Below are positions 1 through 11,240 of a stretch of DNA of 64,000 bases, in pieces. Under the pieces are notes generated by a model that ran no database searches, was not told the DNA's origin, and saw only the letters and a list, made by a program, of their open reading frames with translations. How positions within the stretch are numbered: position 1 is the first letter of the stretch; every line of letters starts with the position of its first letter. A program made the position numbers and the translations under genes. The stretch is from Ulota crispa (taxonomy: Eukaryota; Streptophyta; Bryopsida; Orthotrichales; Orthotrichaceae), in contig OY987244.1 of NCBI GenBank assembly GCA_963920765.1, positions 26,516,358 to 26,580,357 of the forward strand, given 5' to 3'.

Positions 1-324
1 AAGCAATACTATTGGTCCTCATCAACCAAAACATTGTTGAAGCTACAATAGAAATATTGTTGAACCTACAATAAAAGTACTATTGAACCTACAGTGTGGG
101 CAAGCCACGACCACCTAGCAATCCTTTAAGGGTCAAAGCAGGCAATTAGGGAAGAAGCTGTAAATGTTGCCCATTGGATCAACATTTGCAAATGAGGTGG
201 AAAAATTGTATTTCAAGTGCAAGATGGTGAGGATTTAGACTTCGCCTGCCACTTGCACTAGTATGAGGCTTGTAAGCCACTTTGGTGCATCATTTCTTGT
301 ATGCTTGAGTGGTGAAGCTCTAAG
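1..324. other. Intergenic, no gene seen
   Basis: AT-rich DNA. The first 95 bases contain three diverged copies of a phrase like 'attgttgaacctacaata', suggesting an old short tandem repeat. Nothing else is recognised. Confidence 0.5.
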
Positions 325-325
325 T

Positions 326-641
326 TAAGGTAGGAACACTCATAAGCGTTAGTTTAAGGGTTTTGAACACAATGACTATTAATAAACATTTAGCAAATTA
401 TAAGATTCTATTAGGAACCAAAAAAATGAGTTTGCACTTTTGAATGTATTATTTGGATATTGTAAGAATAAGTTGTAAATTTTTAAAGAGCAAATTGCCA
501 TTGCACTCATAACCAACACTAAAGTTTCATGTTCACATGTTGTACATCCTTGTAATTACATCTATTTAGTTCTACAGATTTTTCAAGATTTTAGAGGCGA
601 CGGTTATGGGAACACTAATGCTTATGGGTGTTCCTACCTTA
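326..641. mobile_element. TAAGGTAGG-type MITE, uninterrupted copy
   Basis: Terminal inverted repeats TAAGGTAGGAACAC at the left and GTGTTCCTACCTTA at the right enclose 316 bp with no coding potential. The interior matches, in inverted orientation, the element at 22200-23439. That copy is the same length once its 918 bp insert and one TTAA are removed. The single TTAA at 354-357 is the empty target of the insertion seen there. Superfamily not assigned; the terminal TAA/TTA could fit a Tourist/Harbinger-like target. Confidence 0.75.
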
Positions 642-916
642 TACCAAATTCCAAATTGATAAGAAATGTGTGTTGAAATTGAATGTCACAAAATCATGCC
701 ATAAAGTAACAAAATAAAATTATGGTACTAGTTGCAAAGAAGCACATTGAAATATTTGAAATCTAGGTAAAACTTTTTATCCTGCTTTTTGCAAATAAAA
801 TTGAGGTGCTACATTCAACTAAATTAAATATTCATTTACAAATTTTGGAAGTTAATCCTCAAATGAAGTTATTAGGTCGTAGTAAAGGTAAATTCACAAA
901 TCATAAACAATAAGAC
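642..916. other. Intergenic, no gene seen
   Basis: AT-rich, no open frame of note and no recognised repeat. Confidence 0.4.
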
Positions 917-1986
917 TTAGTGGTGTTTGGTTAGAGTCAACACTTTGGGCCAAAAAAAAGTGGTGACTTTATCCAAGCATTCATAATTAAGAAACACTTT
1001 ATTTGCTTTGTTTTCCCTAGTTCTAGTGGTTGCAAGTTTGGAGGTGCTTTCCCACCCATGTTCTTGATATACTACCAAACATTTTTTTAATTGATGAGTA
1101 AAACTAAACATTGATGAAAAGAAAATGTTGACCATATGCACTTGACCTTCACCCTTGAGCACCCATGCCATTTTCACCAAAACTAGGGTTTTGAGAGATT
1201 CACAACTTTGATGTATTGTATCCCAATTAATTAGATGATCCACAAAAAGTGACCATGGAAAATAGTGGAATACCTACTTAGAAAATGGCTTGTAAATTTT
1301 GGGAACAGTTGACTGTGGGAGATGGGAAATTATAACATTTGATCAAACAACATGTAATGATGAAATCTTAATTTTTGGTAGATAGTTGCTATTTGGTGTT
1401 TTTACAAATTCTATAAGCACTTGATTCATCTTAAATTTTGTGAGCAGCAAGGTTAGATGTGAATGCACACTCTTGTAAATTATTGAAGATTCTACTTCTT
1501 TTTATGTCAAGTTTTATGGCTTCAAATTGCTATTGCACAAAAAACTATGACCGGTTTGTGACAGTTGCCATAATTAGGGTTTAGAACATGTTTGTACCCT
1601 TGCTAACAAATTTCTTGCTACCAAAGCACACACAAGGAAGCTTGCAAGGGATATTGACCGGTTGTAGAGCTGCTTGCCACCACGCCCCGTATGGTATTTC
1701 ACCCAATCAAATTTCTTGCAGCACTTGTACAACATTTGACTTGCCTTGCCATTAGTCTTGGCATGAACAACTTGAAAGCCTTCATAATTGTAGTTTATAG
1801 CAAGATCAAAAAATTAGATCATGTGCCTCAAACAAGCCTTTGAAATCATGAGCAACAAAATTCCGTCGCTGGGGCTCTCAAGGATTAACCAAGCTCATAG
1901 TACATGCTTTGGGCAAATGGAGAGTGGGCCTGTGATCTTATCCATTTGTTGTTGTTACAAAAGTTGATGCTAACCAAGCACCACTG
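917..1986. mobile_element. CAGTGGTG-type MITE (Tc1/mariner-like) split by a nested TTAA element
   Basis: The left end reads TTAGTGGTGTTTGG and the right end CCAAGCACCACTG followed by TA. Tc1/mariner elements characteristically have CAGT termini and a TA target. The copy at 59884-60221 has the same ends and interior. Removing the nested element 1152-1884 plus one TTAA leaves about 333 bp, against 338 bp for the intact copy. Non-autonomous, with no transposase. Confidence 0.7.
1152..1884. mobile_element. TTAA element, CCCTTGAGC subfamily (733 bp)
   Basis: Starts CCCTTGAGCACCC after TTCA (1148-1151, a decayed TTAA) and ends GGGGCTCTCAAGGA before TTAA (1885-1888). It sits inside the CAGTGGTG MITE; the intact MITE copy has a single TTAA at the corresponding position, giving a clean empty site. 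Homologous interiors occur at 34223-36619 (inverted) and 46625-47020. No ORF of note. Confidence 0.75.
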
Positions 1987-2057
1987 TACAAGCTATTTCA
2001 AATAAGTATGCAAGTTATTTTAGTTGCTGTAACTGTACTTGTGATGCTAGTTCACGC

Positions 2058-2462
2058 TAGGGTTAGACCACCCATTCCTGATCAGTTACGCTCGTGTAGG
2101 ATAGCACATTAGAGTAACAAATACGACGCAACATTTTCTTTTGTGGCTTCATACGAAATATTGCGACACAAATTTTTTCGGATTTTTTCACCCAAAATTG
2201 AGTTATATACAATTTTTGACGTGCATAAAGTGTTCTAAACCCATACACAATCACTAGAATCTCCTAATCCCAATCATAGCCAAAATACTTCTTGCTCACT
2301 ACTTCCTACTTTCTTTTGGGATACATGTCATGACCTCATTCATCTTAATCTTAAAAAAGAAAAAAAATACGCATTCCAAAGCTTGGAAATAGGCTAGTTG
2401 GAGATTGCACACCCCAAAGGGTGGGTTTGGATCCCTGATTGGGAATGGGTGGTCCTACCTTA
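2058..2462. mobile_element. Diverged TAAGGTAGG-type MITE
   Basis: The inverted ends GACCACCCATTCCTGATCAG (left) and CTGATTGGGAATGGGTGGTC followed by CTACCTTA (right) enclose about 405 bp. The left terminal TAGGGTTAG is a decayed version of the family end. Confidence 0.5.
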
Positions 2463-3033
2463 ATTCAAAGAACAATTGAACTTTCTACTTGTAATAAGAG
2501 AGAGGTTCACTTTAGGTCACTAATAATATTCTAGGTAACAGTATATGAACAATAAGTGTGACTCAATTTGCCAAACTTCTGAAGGAATTATAATCTTCTT
2601 ATTCTCAATCAGAAAGTGTGTGAAGAATGTCAAATGACAAGGAATAGATAATTAATACTAATAATTAATTTATCCCAAATTTAGATACATAGTCAATTTG
2701 TGATTTTTTTACCCTGGCAAAGTAAAAATTATTCTTTTTTTTTTTTTAAACTTTTGACTGGAGATAAGCTCAATCATTGCATTAATTTCATTATTTTAGC
2801 ATTTCCTTGCACAATCATTGGTAAAATTATGAACCCCAACAATGCCTTTAAGATTTGACACTGTGAACATTTATTGAGCCTAGGCCGGGTACATTAGAAA
2901 GTGTGTGAAGTGGTTTTACCTCATATGACATTCCTATTGTACATCACAAAAACCTTGAATACAAAATCGTAGTTTAGTCCTTGTATGAACGAAATTATCC
3001 ACATGCACAACAGAGTGCAAGGAATTTTTTAGC
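2463..3033. other. Intergenic, no gene seen
   Basis: AT-rich, with an oligo-T tract near 2735-2747. No coding or repeat signal recognised. Confidence 0.4.
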
Positions 3034-3037
3034 TTAA

Positions 3038-3956
3038 CCCCTAAAAGACCATTGTCCCTAAGGGGGACAAATGGGATTTTGGGCAGGTACCTATGGCCTC
3101 AATTTTTGTCCTAATTTTTTGAAAGTTTTTTTGGAGATAGAAAAACACATTAGCTTTTGGGGAATATCAATTTTATTCCAATTGATGCCAGGGAGCAAAA
3201 GTTACGCCCAAATAAGCACAAATTTGGGGACTAGGGGCAGCAAAAAAATTCTTATAAAAACTTGAAAAAATATTTCATTTTTTTTTCTTATAGATTATAT
3301 CTTTGTCTACATCTGAAGCTTTGATTCATTCCATTTGAACTAGTTATGAGAAAGTTATGGACAATCTTGTTTTTTGGGCAACTCAAGCATCTTCTTGAGA
3401 AAATAACTTATAAACTTCATTTTTGAATGCAGGTTTAACATTTTTTCAGAAAAAATTGTTGGAGAGGGTGAAGTTTGCTTTCTAGAACAATCTCGCCATT
3501 GGGATTATTGCATTTCAATTCCATTGCAGGGTTATCAGCAATTTAAGTTTTTTTTCAATCTCATTCCTTCTTCTACCTAATTTTTTTTAAAGAATGAAAA
3601 TTAAGTATTCTTTTTTTTAAAAAAATTTCCGAGATTCCCAACTCAACTCCCCACTATGCAAAATAGAATTCCAAACTCTGTGGTGCAAAAATTTTAAGTT
3701 AAAAATGTTCAAAGTTTAAAATCCAGTCATGCAAGGTGCAAAAAAAGTGTGTTTTTTACACTTTAAATGCATTTGTCTTCCAATCTGTGTGGTCAAAGTT
3801 CTTGAGTTTTGTATGACACATTTTTATAGTAGTCTAGCACAAGATCCTATGGTCAGATATGCAAAATGCTTGATTTTCAAACTTTTTTACTCTTTGCCAT
3901 AGAAGTGGCAGTTTTGAGTGTCTTTTGACTAAATAAAGGCCATGGTCCTTTAGGGG
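3038..3956. mobile_element. TTAA element, 915-bp subfamily, copy 1 (919 bp)
   Basis: Flanked by TTAA at 3034-3037 and 3957-3960. Ends CCCCTAAAAGACCATTG and CCATGGTCCTTTAGGGG. Almost identical over its whole length, in inverted orientation, to 22490-23407. Just inside the left end is a perfect-stem hairpin (CCATTGTCCC / GGGACAAATGG, about 3048-3074). The 64-codon open frame inside (3071-3265) also occurs in the other copy but shows no domain, so I treat it as chance. Confidence 0.85.
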
Positions 3957-3960
3957 TTAA

Positions 3961-4430
3961 CCGGCCAGTATCCTATATTCTCTTGGGCCAACCAGTTGTC
4001 TATAGTATACTCCCAGCTAAGCCTATAGAAATTAAGAATGTTCTCTCTTTTTCCTCTCAAATAGTTAGTTTTTTTCCTAAACTTTTGAATTTAATTTAGC
4101 AATTCTCAAAACCAACCGGCTAGCTTGTAACTAAACCTGCATTCCTCATACACTAATGCACAATCTAAAACAATATAAAAAGATATTGCATCCATAAAAT
4201 ACATAGATGTACTTACTAGTCACTATTCAAGTACTTCACTCATGTGTACAAGTAGAGAAAAATAGATTATATGGTTCTATTGTACCACATCTTTGTTTTA
4301 TTGAGATGGCACATTGATACATTTTTCATGATTGCATTGAACTCCAAGGGTGGGGAAATAGGGGATTAATGAATTGTTTGTTGCAATAAGTACATGTCTT
4401 GGGGTCCTTTTATATCTTTTTTGGGACTTC
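3961..4430. other. Intergenic, no gene seen
   Basis: AT-rich spacer between two TTAA elements; nothing recognised. Confidence 0.4.
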
Positions 4431-4434
4431 TTAA

Positions 4435-5080
4435 CCCCTAAATGCCCAAGGCCTTTTTGAACTTCTTGACATATTCACGTAACTAAACAACCAATCAACT
4501 TTTTCATAAATTTCATCAAGTTTTTTTGAATTGTAATTGTACAAATTTAAACTAAACATGTTAAAGATTGCATGGAAAAATAAAACCCAACAATATCACT
4601 TATAGTTTGAAAGATTATAATGTTTGAATATGAGGGTGTTAAAATTGCAAAAAGTGACTTGAAGTCTTCCAATCCTCATTTTGCACGTTAAATCTAAAAA
4701 TTTGGTCACCAAAAAAATATGAGGTTTAAGGTCATTCCATGTTTAACTTTAATCAATTTATAGCTTTTGAAATCTACTCCTAATTTTTTTTTAAATGGAT
4801 TTTTAATGTGGAGTTTTCTCCAAGCTCTAGTGTATTTGAGGCTCATTTTCAAGATATTCCAACACTAAAAAACTCAAGATTGCAGTGGACACCCTTGTAC
4901 AAAATCTTGAGTAGAAAAATCATCAATATTTATTTTCAAAATCAAATTTTTTGATGTTGAATACATACTTCAATACAAACCCCCCATTACAAAAAATACT
5001 AAATATAGTGATTTGAAAAAGTTTTATTCATCTTTAAAATTTTGTAAACACCCAAACTAGGTGCCTTGGGCATTTAGGGG
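4435..5080. mobile_element. TTAA element, CCCCTAAATGCCC subfamily (646 bp)
   Basis: Flanked by TTAA at 4431-4434 and 5081-5084. The terminal inverted repeat CCCCTAAATGCCCAAGGC is perfect over 18 bp. No ORF. Likely parent type of the 62 bp element at 10230-10291, which keeps the same ends. Confidence 0.85.
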
Positions 5081-5084
5081 TTAA

Positions 5085-5739
5085 GGACCTTGTTGGGGCC
5101 TTGGGGGTTCATAATTTTGCTAATGCCTATGCCTAGAATACACATTCTACTGCTATACTAATATTGGGTTAGTACGTATACTAATATTGTGTTAGTCTTA
5201 AAGACAAGAATTCAACACATTTTTTGTATTTGATTGTGAGATACAAGAGAAATTTCAAGCAAATTTGCATTACATTCATATTAAATTTTTGTTTGGATTC
5301 TTAAAAAAAAAGAAAAAGAAAAAAGTATAACTTTTTTTTTTCACTCTCAACATACGACCTTCTACCGGTATGTAAGATCACTTGCAACTACTTTTTGATT
5401 GGTTTCAAACATACCCAATCTAATAGAAGTTTTTTTTAACAACTTTTATGACCAAGTAGGAGCTTCTAAATAGGGGATTTTTTCCCTTGTATTATACCTT
5501 AGATATTAAATCTTGAAGCGGCAAAATCATATAATGAAGATCACTTTCATTTTATCTCTTTAGGAACTGAGACTATACTATAGAGAAGCTTAACACCTAA
5601 GCGTCTAAAGAGCCCAATATAGCCAAAGCGGGTGCTTGGAAGTATGAAAGGGAGTAATCCAAAAACAATTGGATAAATATACGCAAAATGTCAAAGATAT
5701 TTTTCAATATTTTGCTACAACTTTGATAGTTTCATGTGT
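5085..5739. other. Intergenic, no gene seen
   Basis: AT-rich, with A- and T-rich low-complexity runs at about 5307-5340. No gene or mobile element recognised. Confidence 0.4.
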
Positions 5740-6186
5740 TTATTCATATCCAAGCAACTCATAAGAAAGGAAAAGCATATTCTGGCTAGGTAGATTGATG
5801 GTGTCCTTGGCTTTGTCTTCTTCATCTCCCCAATTTGTCGCATTTGCCTTCACTTCACTTCCCCAACTTACCACATTTCCATTTGCTCTTGAAGGGTTGT
5901 TGAAGTACAATGGAGTAAATATTTTGTAGTTATAAGAAGGTTCAGTGATACCAAACAATTAGTCTCCTTCTAACAAATGTGTGCCAACATTAGAAAAGTT
6001 TGGAAATAGTTTATAGTCTATATCACCCTCTTCCAATGCTTGTGAAAGTGGAGCAAGTTGAGGGTCCTCCATCTTGAATCCCACTATCTTCTCAACTCTA
6101 GTAAGAGGGCTTGAATTAATAAACTTGTCATCCACACATTCACCCAAATTGGACCAAAGCTCTTCCACCTTGTTTTCTTGATCCAT
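5740..6186 (-). pseudogene. Possible decayed small protein gene (one in-frame stop)
   Basis: On the minus strand an ATG at 6186 opens a 75-residue acidic, non-repetitive frame (MDQENKVEELWSNLGECVDD...). It ends at a TAA at 5959-5961, and the same frame stays open for 72 further residues to 5740. A 148-codon frame with a single stop and ordinary amino-acid composition is unusual in this AT-rich DNA and suggests a recently broken small gene or exon. I do not recognise the family. It could equally be two chance frames. Confidence 0.3.
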
Positions 6187-6457
6187 CTAATATGTGTTAG
6201 ACTACAAAAGAGCAATCACAAGAAATGATGATTGAGTGATGAAGGCTAGCTCTTGAAAATGTATATCTAAAACACATGCAACAAGAATGTAACTCAAGAA
6301 GTGTTGCCTAAAAGCCAAATAATAATGTTGTATTTATACATGCTTGTTCTAGTTCCATTGAAAGTAAAATCCATTTTTGAGACAACTTTTACATTCAATC
6401 AAACACAAAAAAACAAAAGATGCTTTGATTTAGCTTTTGCATTTACTAATCATCATA

Positions 6458-6563
6458 AAAAAGTAAAAGTATCTTAATTCGCCTTTTACATTCTATTACA
6501 CGTGAAAAAGTAAAAGTATCTTAATTCACCTTTTACATTCTATTACATGTGAAAAAGTAAAAG
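6458..6563. repeat. 47 bp tandem repeat, 2.2 copies, upstream of the PRCC-like gene
   Basis: Units at 6458-6504 and 6505-6551 differ at only two positions, and a partial third copy runs 6552-6563. Each unit contains AAAAAGTAAAAG and CCTTTTAC, which are complementary enough to form hairpins. It lies about 60 bp upstream of the TATA-like motif of the next gene, so it could affect that promoter. Confidence 0.75.
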
Positions 6564-6623
6564 TCTTTGTTGGAGGCCACTGTACTGTACAGTAAGAACA
6601 ACTCGGTACGCACATAACAGTGG

Positions 6624-6630
6624 TATAAAT
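6624..6630 (+). promoter_or_regulatory. TATA-box candidate for the PRCC-like gene
   Basis: TATAAAT lies 279 bp upstream of the ATG, in a short region richer in G+C than the surroundings. Position fits a core promoter with a leader of about 250 nt; no transcript evidence. Confidence 0.35.
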
Positions 6631-6902
6631 GGCGGGTTTCAATCGAGGTGGGTAGTCAGGGTACCGTCGGCGGGCCTCAATTCGCCAGTGCTCTGCATGA
6701 GTGACTGTGGCAAACTCAACATATTTCAATTGGCATTTCCTGGAGATCGTGTGTTTTTTGCTTCGCGAATCCCGAGAGGATTTTGATTTTGCAAGCTCTG
6801 CTGAGTTCTGTACAGTAGCGTATGTCGAGTTCATTTGGCTGTTTGGGCACTATCGGAGAAGCTAGTTTTTAGGGTTCGGATTTGCACTGAGAAATATCGA
6901 AG

Positions 6903-9080
6903 ATGGATTCGCTACTTGCAAGTTATGGAAGTGACGATGAGGACGAGCAAGAGGAGAAGCCTGTAATAATGCCAATCTCGATTCCCGCGCCCGAGTTGCC
7001 ACCACCGAAAGTTTCTTTATTCGGTCGCCTCCCAGCTCCGCGGAATTCTGGTTCCGGTGCTGCTGCTCCTCCTGGTTCATTGTTTGCATCATCTCTGCCT
7101 CCGCCACAATTGGAAGCGAAGAAGGAGAAAGACGGTGTCAAGTCCGAAGAGGAGGATGGAGCAGTTCAGAAATCCCCGCAGCCAGGCTTATTTGCGAAGC
7201 TACCTCCGCCGAAAGTTGAAGAACTCGGGACAGAGTATGCAAACCCTAATGATGGCTACTCGACGAAACCTTCTTTGTTTGCAGCTCTTCCGCCTCCTAA
7301 GGTTGAATTTGATAGTTCCAGGGTGAAGCTGGAGATTTCGCACAGTAGTAACCCTAAAGTGAAGAAGCAACCAGTGGCATTCAAACCTCCGATTGATGTA
7401 TCCATTCTTGAGGATGACGATGATGATGATTGGAGACCAGCGCAGAAGAAAGTTAAAGCTGAGCCTCTCTCTACGACCACGAGCGGAGGTGGCCTCTCAT
7501 CTCTTCTCCCGGCTCCCAAGCACAGTCTAGGGTTAGGGTCTACCTTGGGAGCTGCTCCTACTTCAGGCGGACGCCGGGCAGCTATGGAACTTGTCGAAAG
7601 CACAACTAAAGATGTGAAGACGGAACCAGAAATACTCGATTCAAGGATAGCATCCTCCAATGTTAAGAATGAAGCACATGCCTCACAGGCCCAAGTTCAG
7701 TACTATAACTCCGCTTATGCAGTGGATGAGAGCGCTGCTTTTGTTCCTCAGGTATGCTGCATAAGTGCAATACTTCATTGACTCCTGTTTTTCTTCCTTA
7801 TGTGGTACAGTAGACAGATATGCTACGCTTTAATAACAAGCTAGCAGCTCTTACATGTTGAAATTAGGGTTATGTCTTAATCGTAAGTACTCCCTCTGTC
7901 CCTCTAAATACGTCAAAAAAGCTTCTGCAAAGGATTAACTGTGTTTTTAGTCTTTGTGCTAGTGACACATGCATTCTAGAATCAATATACCTTCTACCAA
8001 ATGTATGCAAAATATCTAGCTTTGATGTTACCATTTGGGCACCCAAATTCCATGCAAAAGGTACCATATTTGTGCATGTTGCCAGCTCCTCACTATTGAT
8101 GATTTAAAGATTAGTAGCAACAATGATACCTCATATGGGCAAGGCCAAGCTTGCTAGGAGAGGAATGCTCCGTATCGCTTAACTTGCCCCCATGAGATTA
8201 TTGAACATGGCAAATGCTTTCTTAACTTTTGAAATCAGGAAAAGGGAACTTTTAAGTGGTACAATGAATGTATCTGATTTGGACATTTTTAGAGGGACAG
8301 AGGGAGTAAATTGCATGGTGATTGCAAAACTAGGGGATTCCTTTTTGAGAAGATTGGCGGTTTCTAACTTGTTGTTTGTTAACTGCAGTATTCAAATGAA
8401 CCTTATGAATGGACAGCGCCACAGCCTGCTCAGGAGACACCGCATAATGGTAATAATCACTATGAACCACAGAATTGGCAGTACTCCGGGAGTGTTCCTT
8501 CTTACTCTACTCAAGCCTCGTACGCATCTGCAAACTCTGCACCAGTTGCTGATCCAGTGGCGCAAGTCTTGCAAGCTGAGAGACGAAGAGGAAGGGAAGA
8601 TAAAATGGCTGCGCCCAATGTGATTGAGGTTAAACAAGCTGATTTGACTGGTGGTGCTAAACTGCGGGAGGATCAAATACGATCAACTGGGATTGCATTT
8701 GGTCCAGCTTATCTGGTAAGACCTAGTGTCTTCTTTCATGTGCTGGTCATTTTTAGTATATATAGATTCATCCACCGGTTAGATTTTGCTAACTCATTAT
8801 TGATGTGCTGTTTCTCATGGGACAGCTCTGTTTTACATTTTTATCCGTGGCAGTTTCGTACTGGCATGAATATTTGTATGGGAGAGCAGCAATGAACAGC
8901 TTTTGTCTTCTTTTCTTGCAGCCGGTTTCGAGTAAAGACAAACCTTCAAAGTTACAACGAAGGAAGCACCAAATTGGCACACTCTTGCAGGATAGCAAGG
9001 CAAGAGAGATGGAGTTGTTAGACCGTCGTGCGAAAGGCAACTTGACGAAAGCAGAAACTCAAGCTAAATATGGCTGGTAG
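6903..9080 (+). CDS. PRCC-like protein (proline-rich, conserved PRCC C-terminus), 444 aa
   Basis: Three exons: 6903-7751, 8389-8715 and 8922-9080, all joined in phase 0 at GT-AG sites (CAG/GTATGC, CTG/GTAAGA). The N-terminus MDSLLASYGSDDEDE resembles the start of PRCC proteins. An (S/G)LFxxLPPPK-like motif recurs at residues about 38, 59, 95, 124 and 179 in a proline-rich region. An acidic run sits at about 160-166. The last 80 residues carry the family signature: the stretch around IRSTGIAFGPAYL, a basic RRKHQIGTLL segment, and the terminal KAETQAKYGW. PRCC proteins are nuclear; human PRCC is known as a papillary-renal-carcinoma fusion partner and interacts with MAD2B/splicing factors, while the plant role is less defined. 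Intron 1 holds a Stowaway-type MITE. Family assignment is confident, cellular role inferred. Confidence 0.92.
7890..8306. mobile_element. Stowaway-type MITE in PRCC intron 1
   Basis: Ends CTCCCTCTGTCCCTCTAAA and TTTAGAGGGACAGAGGGAG with flanking TA at 7888-7889 and 8307-8308, typical of Stowaway (Tc1/mariner) MITEs; 417 bp. Its interior matches about 50090-50573 in inverted orientation. It fills most of the 637 bp intron but stays clear of both splice sites. Confidence 0.85.
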
Positions 9081-9930
9081 CATATGATAGCTTTTCAAGT
9101 CCTGTGTGTACAGCTTTCAACGCGGTTTTCTTGGATTATGGGCTAATTAGCTGGGTAAATTCCGGGATGGGGAAGGTCTAAATTCACACCGTCCAAGCTG
9201 GTGGTAATTTCACTCTGTCCCGTGTACTATTCTCGGAGGATCAAGGGGGTAGCGTCTGTTAAAAAGTTTCACCGACAGTATGCTTCTCTTGTTTAATCCT
9301 GAGAGAATTACCTGCCACATATTCTATGGTTACATTATACTCGTGTTTTCGCAAGAATTGAAACTAGACATTGGAATGCAAATCACGTCATCCCTTACTT
9401 ACAGTCATTGCAGTTGGTTTAAGATAGTCTTCTTCCTCAATAACATCGTTTCACATACTTGGCCTCTTTGAAGGGCCACCTTGGAACTAGCTCAATTGAA
9501 AGGGAGATTTGTATATTACTAGGAAAACCTAGTACGATTCTATGAGGCTCACAGTATCTCGTGAATTTTTTTGCCACGTCCATCATTCCACTTGTTTGGG
9601 ATCTAAATAGAAAAAACTGAGATAATTTCCACTTCTTTTTTCTCTGTCGACCAAGGAATTGTGTCACTGAAATTTGTGATGTTTGTCATAGAATCACTTG
9701 ATTGATCAATTCAACCATAGTACTCATTCACATCGCACAACTCCTTTATCATTTCTGAGAACATGATTTGCAAGTTGTACGGGCGAGGCTGTATCCCTTC
9801 ACCTGTATTAGACACTCCTGTCTACAGGTACCCATGTACATCCTTAAGATTTTGGAAGATTTGTTTGTAGTATTTAGTGTAAAACCGTGCCTACAAATCA
9901 ATCACACATGAAAAGTAAGGCTAAGTGTCC
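9081..9930. other. 3' flank of the PRCC-like gene
   Basis: The first 200-300 bases probably include the 3' UTR. I see no convincing poly(A) signal, further exon, or known repeat. Confidence 0.4.
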
Positions 9931-10020
9931 ACAAACCAATTATAGATGAAGGGATAGAGTACAAACCAATTATAGATGAAGGGATAGAGTACAAACCAAT
10001 TATAGATGAAGGGATAGAGT
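9931..10020. repeat. Exact 30 bp tandem repeat x 3
   Basis: The unit beginning ACAAACCAATTATAGATG and ending GATAGAGT is repeated three times with no mismatch, indicating a very recent expansion, or possibly an assembly-sensitive copy number. Confidence 0.95.
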
Positions 10021-10229
10021 ACAAGACATAACATTCACGAGGAGCTGTGTTACTTATCAAGAGAATGAAAGCCAGGATCTGTTCTGTGCAAAATTACATG
10101 GAGGTACCAAGTGCTGCAGGAAATAAAGCGGTGCTAATACCTTCATTGAGAGGTACTTGCTTTCACAACTAGTGGCGACGGTACTTCACTTTCGGATTAC
10201 CATTGAAAAGAAAGACACTTGTATTTTAA

Positions 10230-10291
10230 CCCCTAAATGCCCACGGCACCCAATTTGGGTGTTTTCATTTGATACCGTGGGCATTTAGGGG
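10230..10291. mobile_element. Minimal 62 bp TTAA element
   Basis: TTAA (10226-10229), then CCCCTAAATGCCCACGG, a 28-base middle containing the near-palindrome CACCCAATTTGGGTG, then CCGTGGGCATTTAGGGG and TTAA (10292-10295). The 17 bp inverted ends are perfect. It is essentially only the terminal repeats of the 646 bp element at 4435-5080. Confidence 0.85.
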
Positions 10292-10295
10292 TTAA

Positions 10296-11240
10296 CCATT
10301 GCTAAACAAATTGATGGTGAAGAAAGGTTCAACATAAAGACATCAATATGATCACGAAGGCCATGTTCAATGACACTTCCATTCATCCCTCACTGCCCAA
10401 AAGTGGGGAATGCTCTATCGTGGGTAGGGATCCGTGAGCAGTGAGTCTAGATTTTTTGTCAAACAAACTCAATTTCACCTATAATCGTGTACATAGGGCC
10501 CTATAATTGTGCATTTTGTACTCTTACCTTTTTAAAAACTTGCTTTTTTAAAGGTTTTTCATTGATTTTGAACTCAATTTTGGTTTATGCTCACCAAATC
10601 TTGGCACAGTGCTCATAGGCTCACCATTTTACTCTCACAAAATAGTGTTATCCGCCCAAAAGTACCATAATAAGAGTCTCTCATGCCACCCGCCAAATGT
10701 TCAAGACTCATTGTTTTTTGGATGAAATGAAACTAATTTTAATTGTATTGGTCTCTACATTTACCTCCCCCTTCAAATAAGTCATGTTTGAAGGGGTCTC
10801 TAAGCTCTCTACAATATATTTTATGGTGATCATAGTTTGCTTTATTGTTTTTGAAAGTTCTTTGACTTGTGATTGGTTGGCAATGTACTTAGCAAATTGC
10901 ACTGTTGGGGATACAAGTGGCCATTCCCTCTAATTCCCTCTAAAACAGATAGAGAGGAAATGGAGGGACCTCATTTGGAGGGTTGCAGGAGATGCTCTAA
11001 GGGGTTGCAGTAGTGGACAAGTCAGTTTTTGGTATAGTTGCTTGCACGGTTTCGGGTTTTGGGTGTAATAATTTTTTATCGACCCCAGTATCTATCGCTT
11101 CCAAATTTGAGACTCCTATTCATTCCATATCAAATCAGTTGTTATAGACACCGCAGTATTGAAGTACGCCATATTTGCGGCAAAGTTGTCAAATATTAAA
11201 TAAAATACGATAGCAGCCTGAGCAAACCAATGCCAACTTC
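10296..11240. other. Intergenic, no gene seen
   Basis: AT-rich; no open frame with recognisable similarity and no repeat found. Confidence 0.4.

Noticed and set aside
3071-3265. Plus-strand frame MGFWAGTYGLNF..., also found near 23181-23513
   Set aside because: It is the same chance frame inside two copies of the 915 bp TTAA element; other copies of the element do not keep it.
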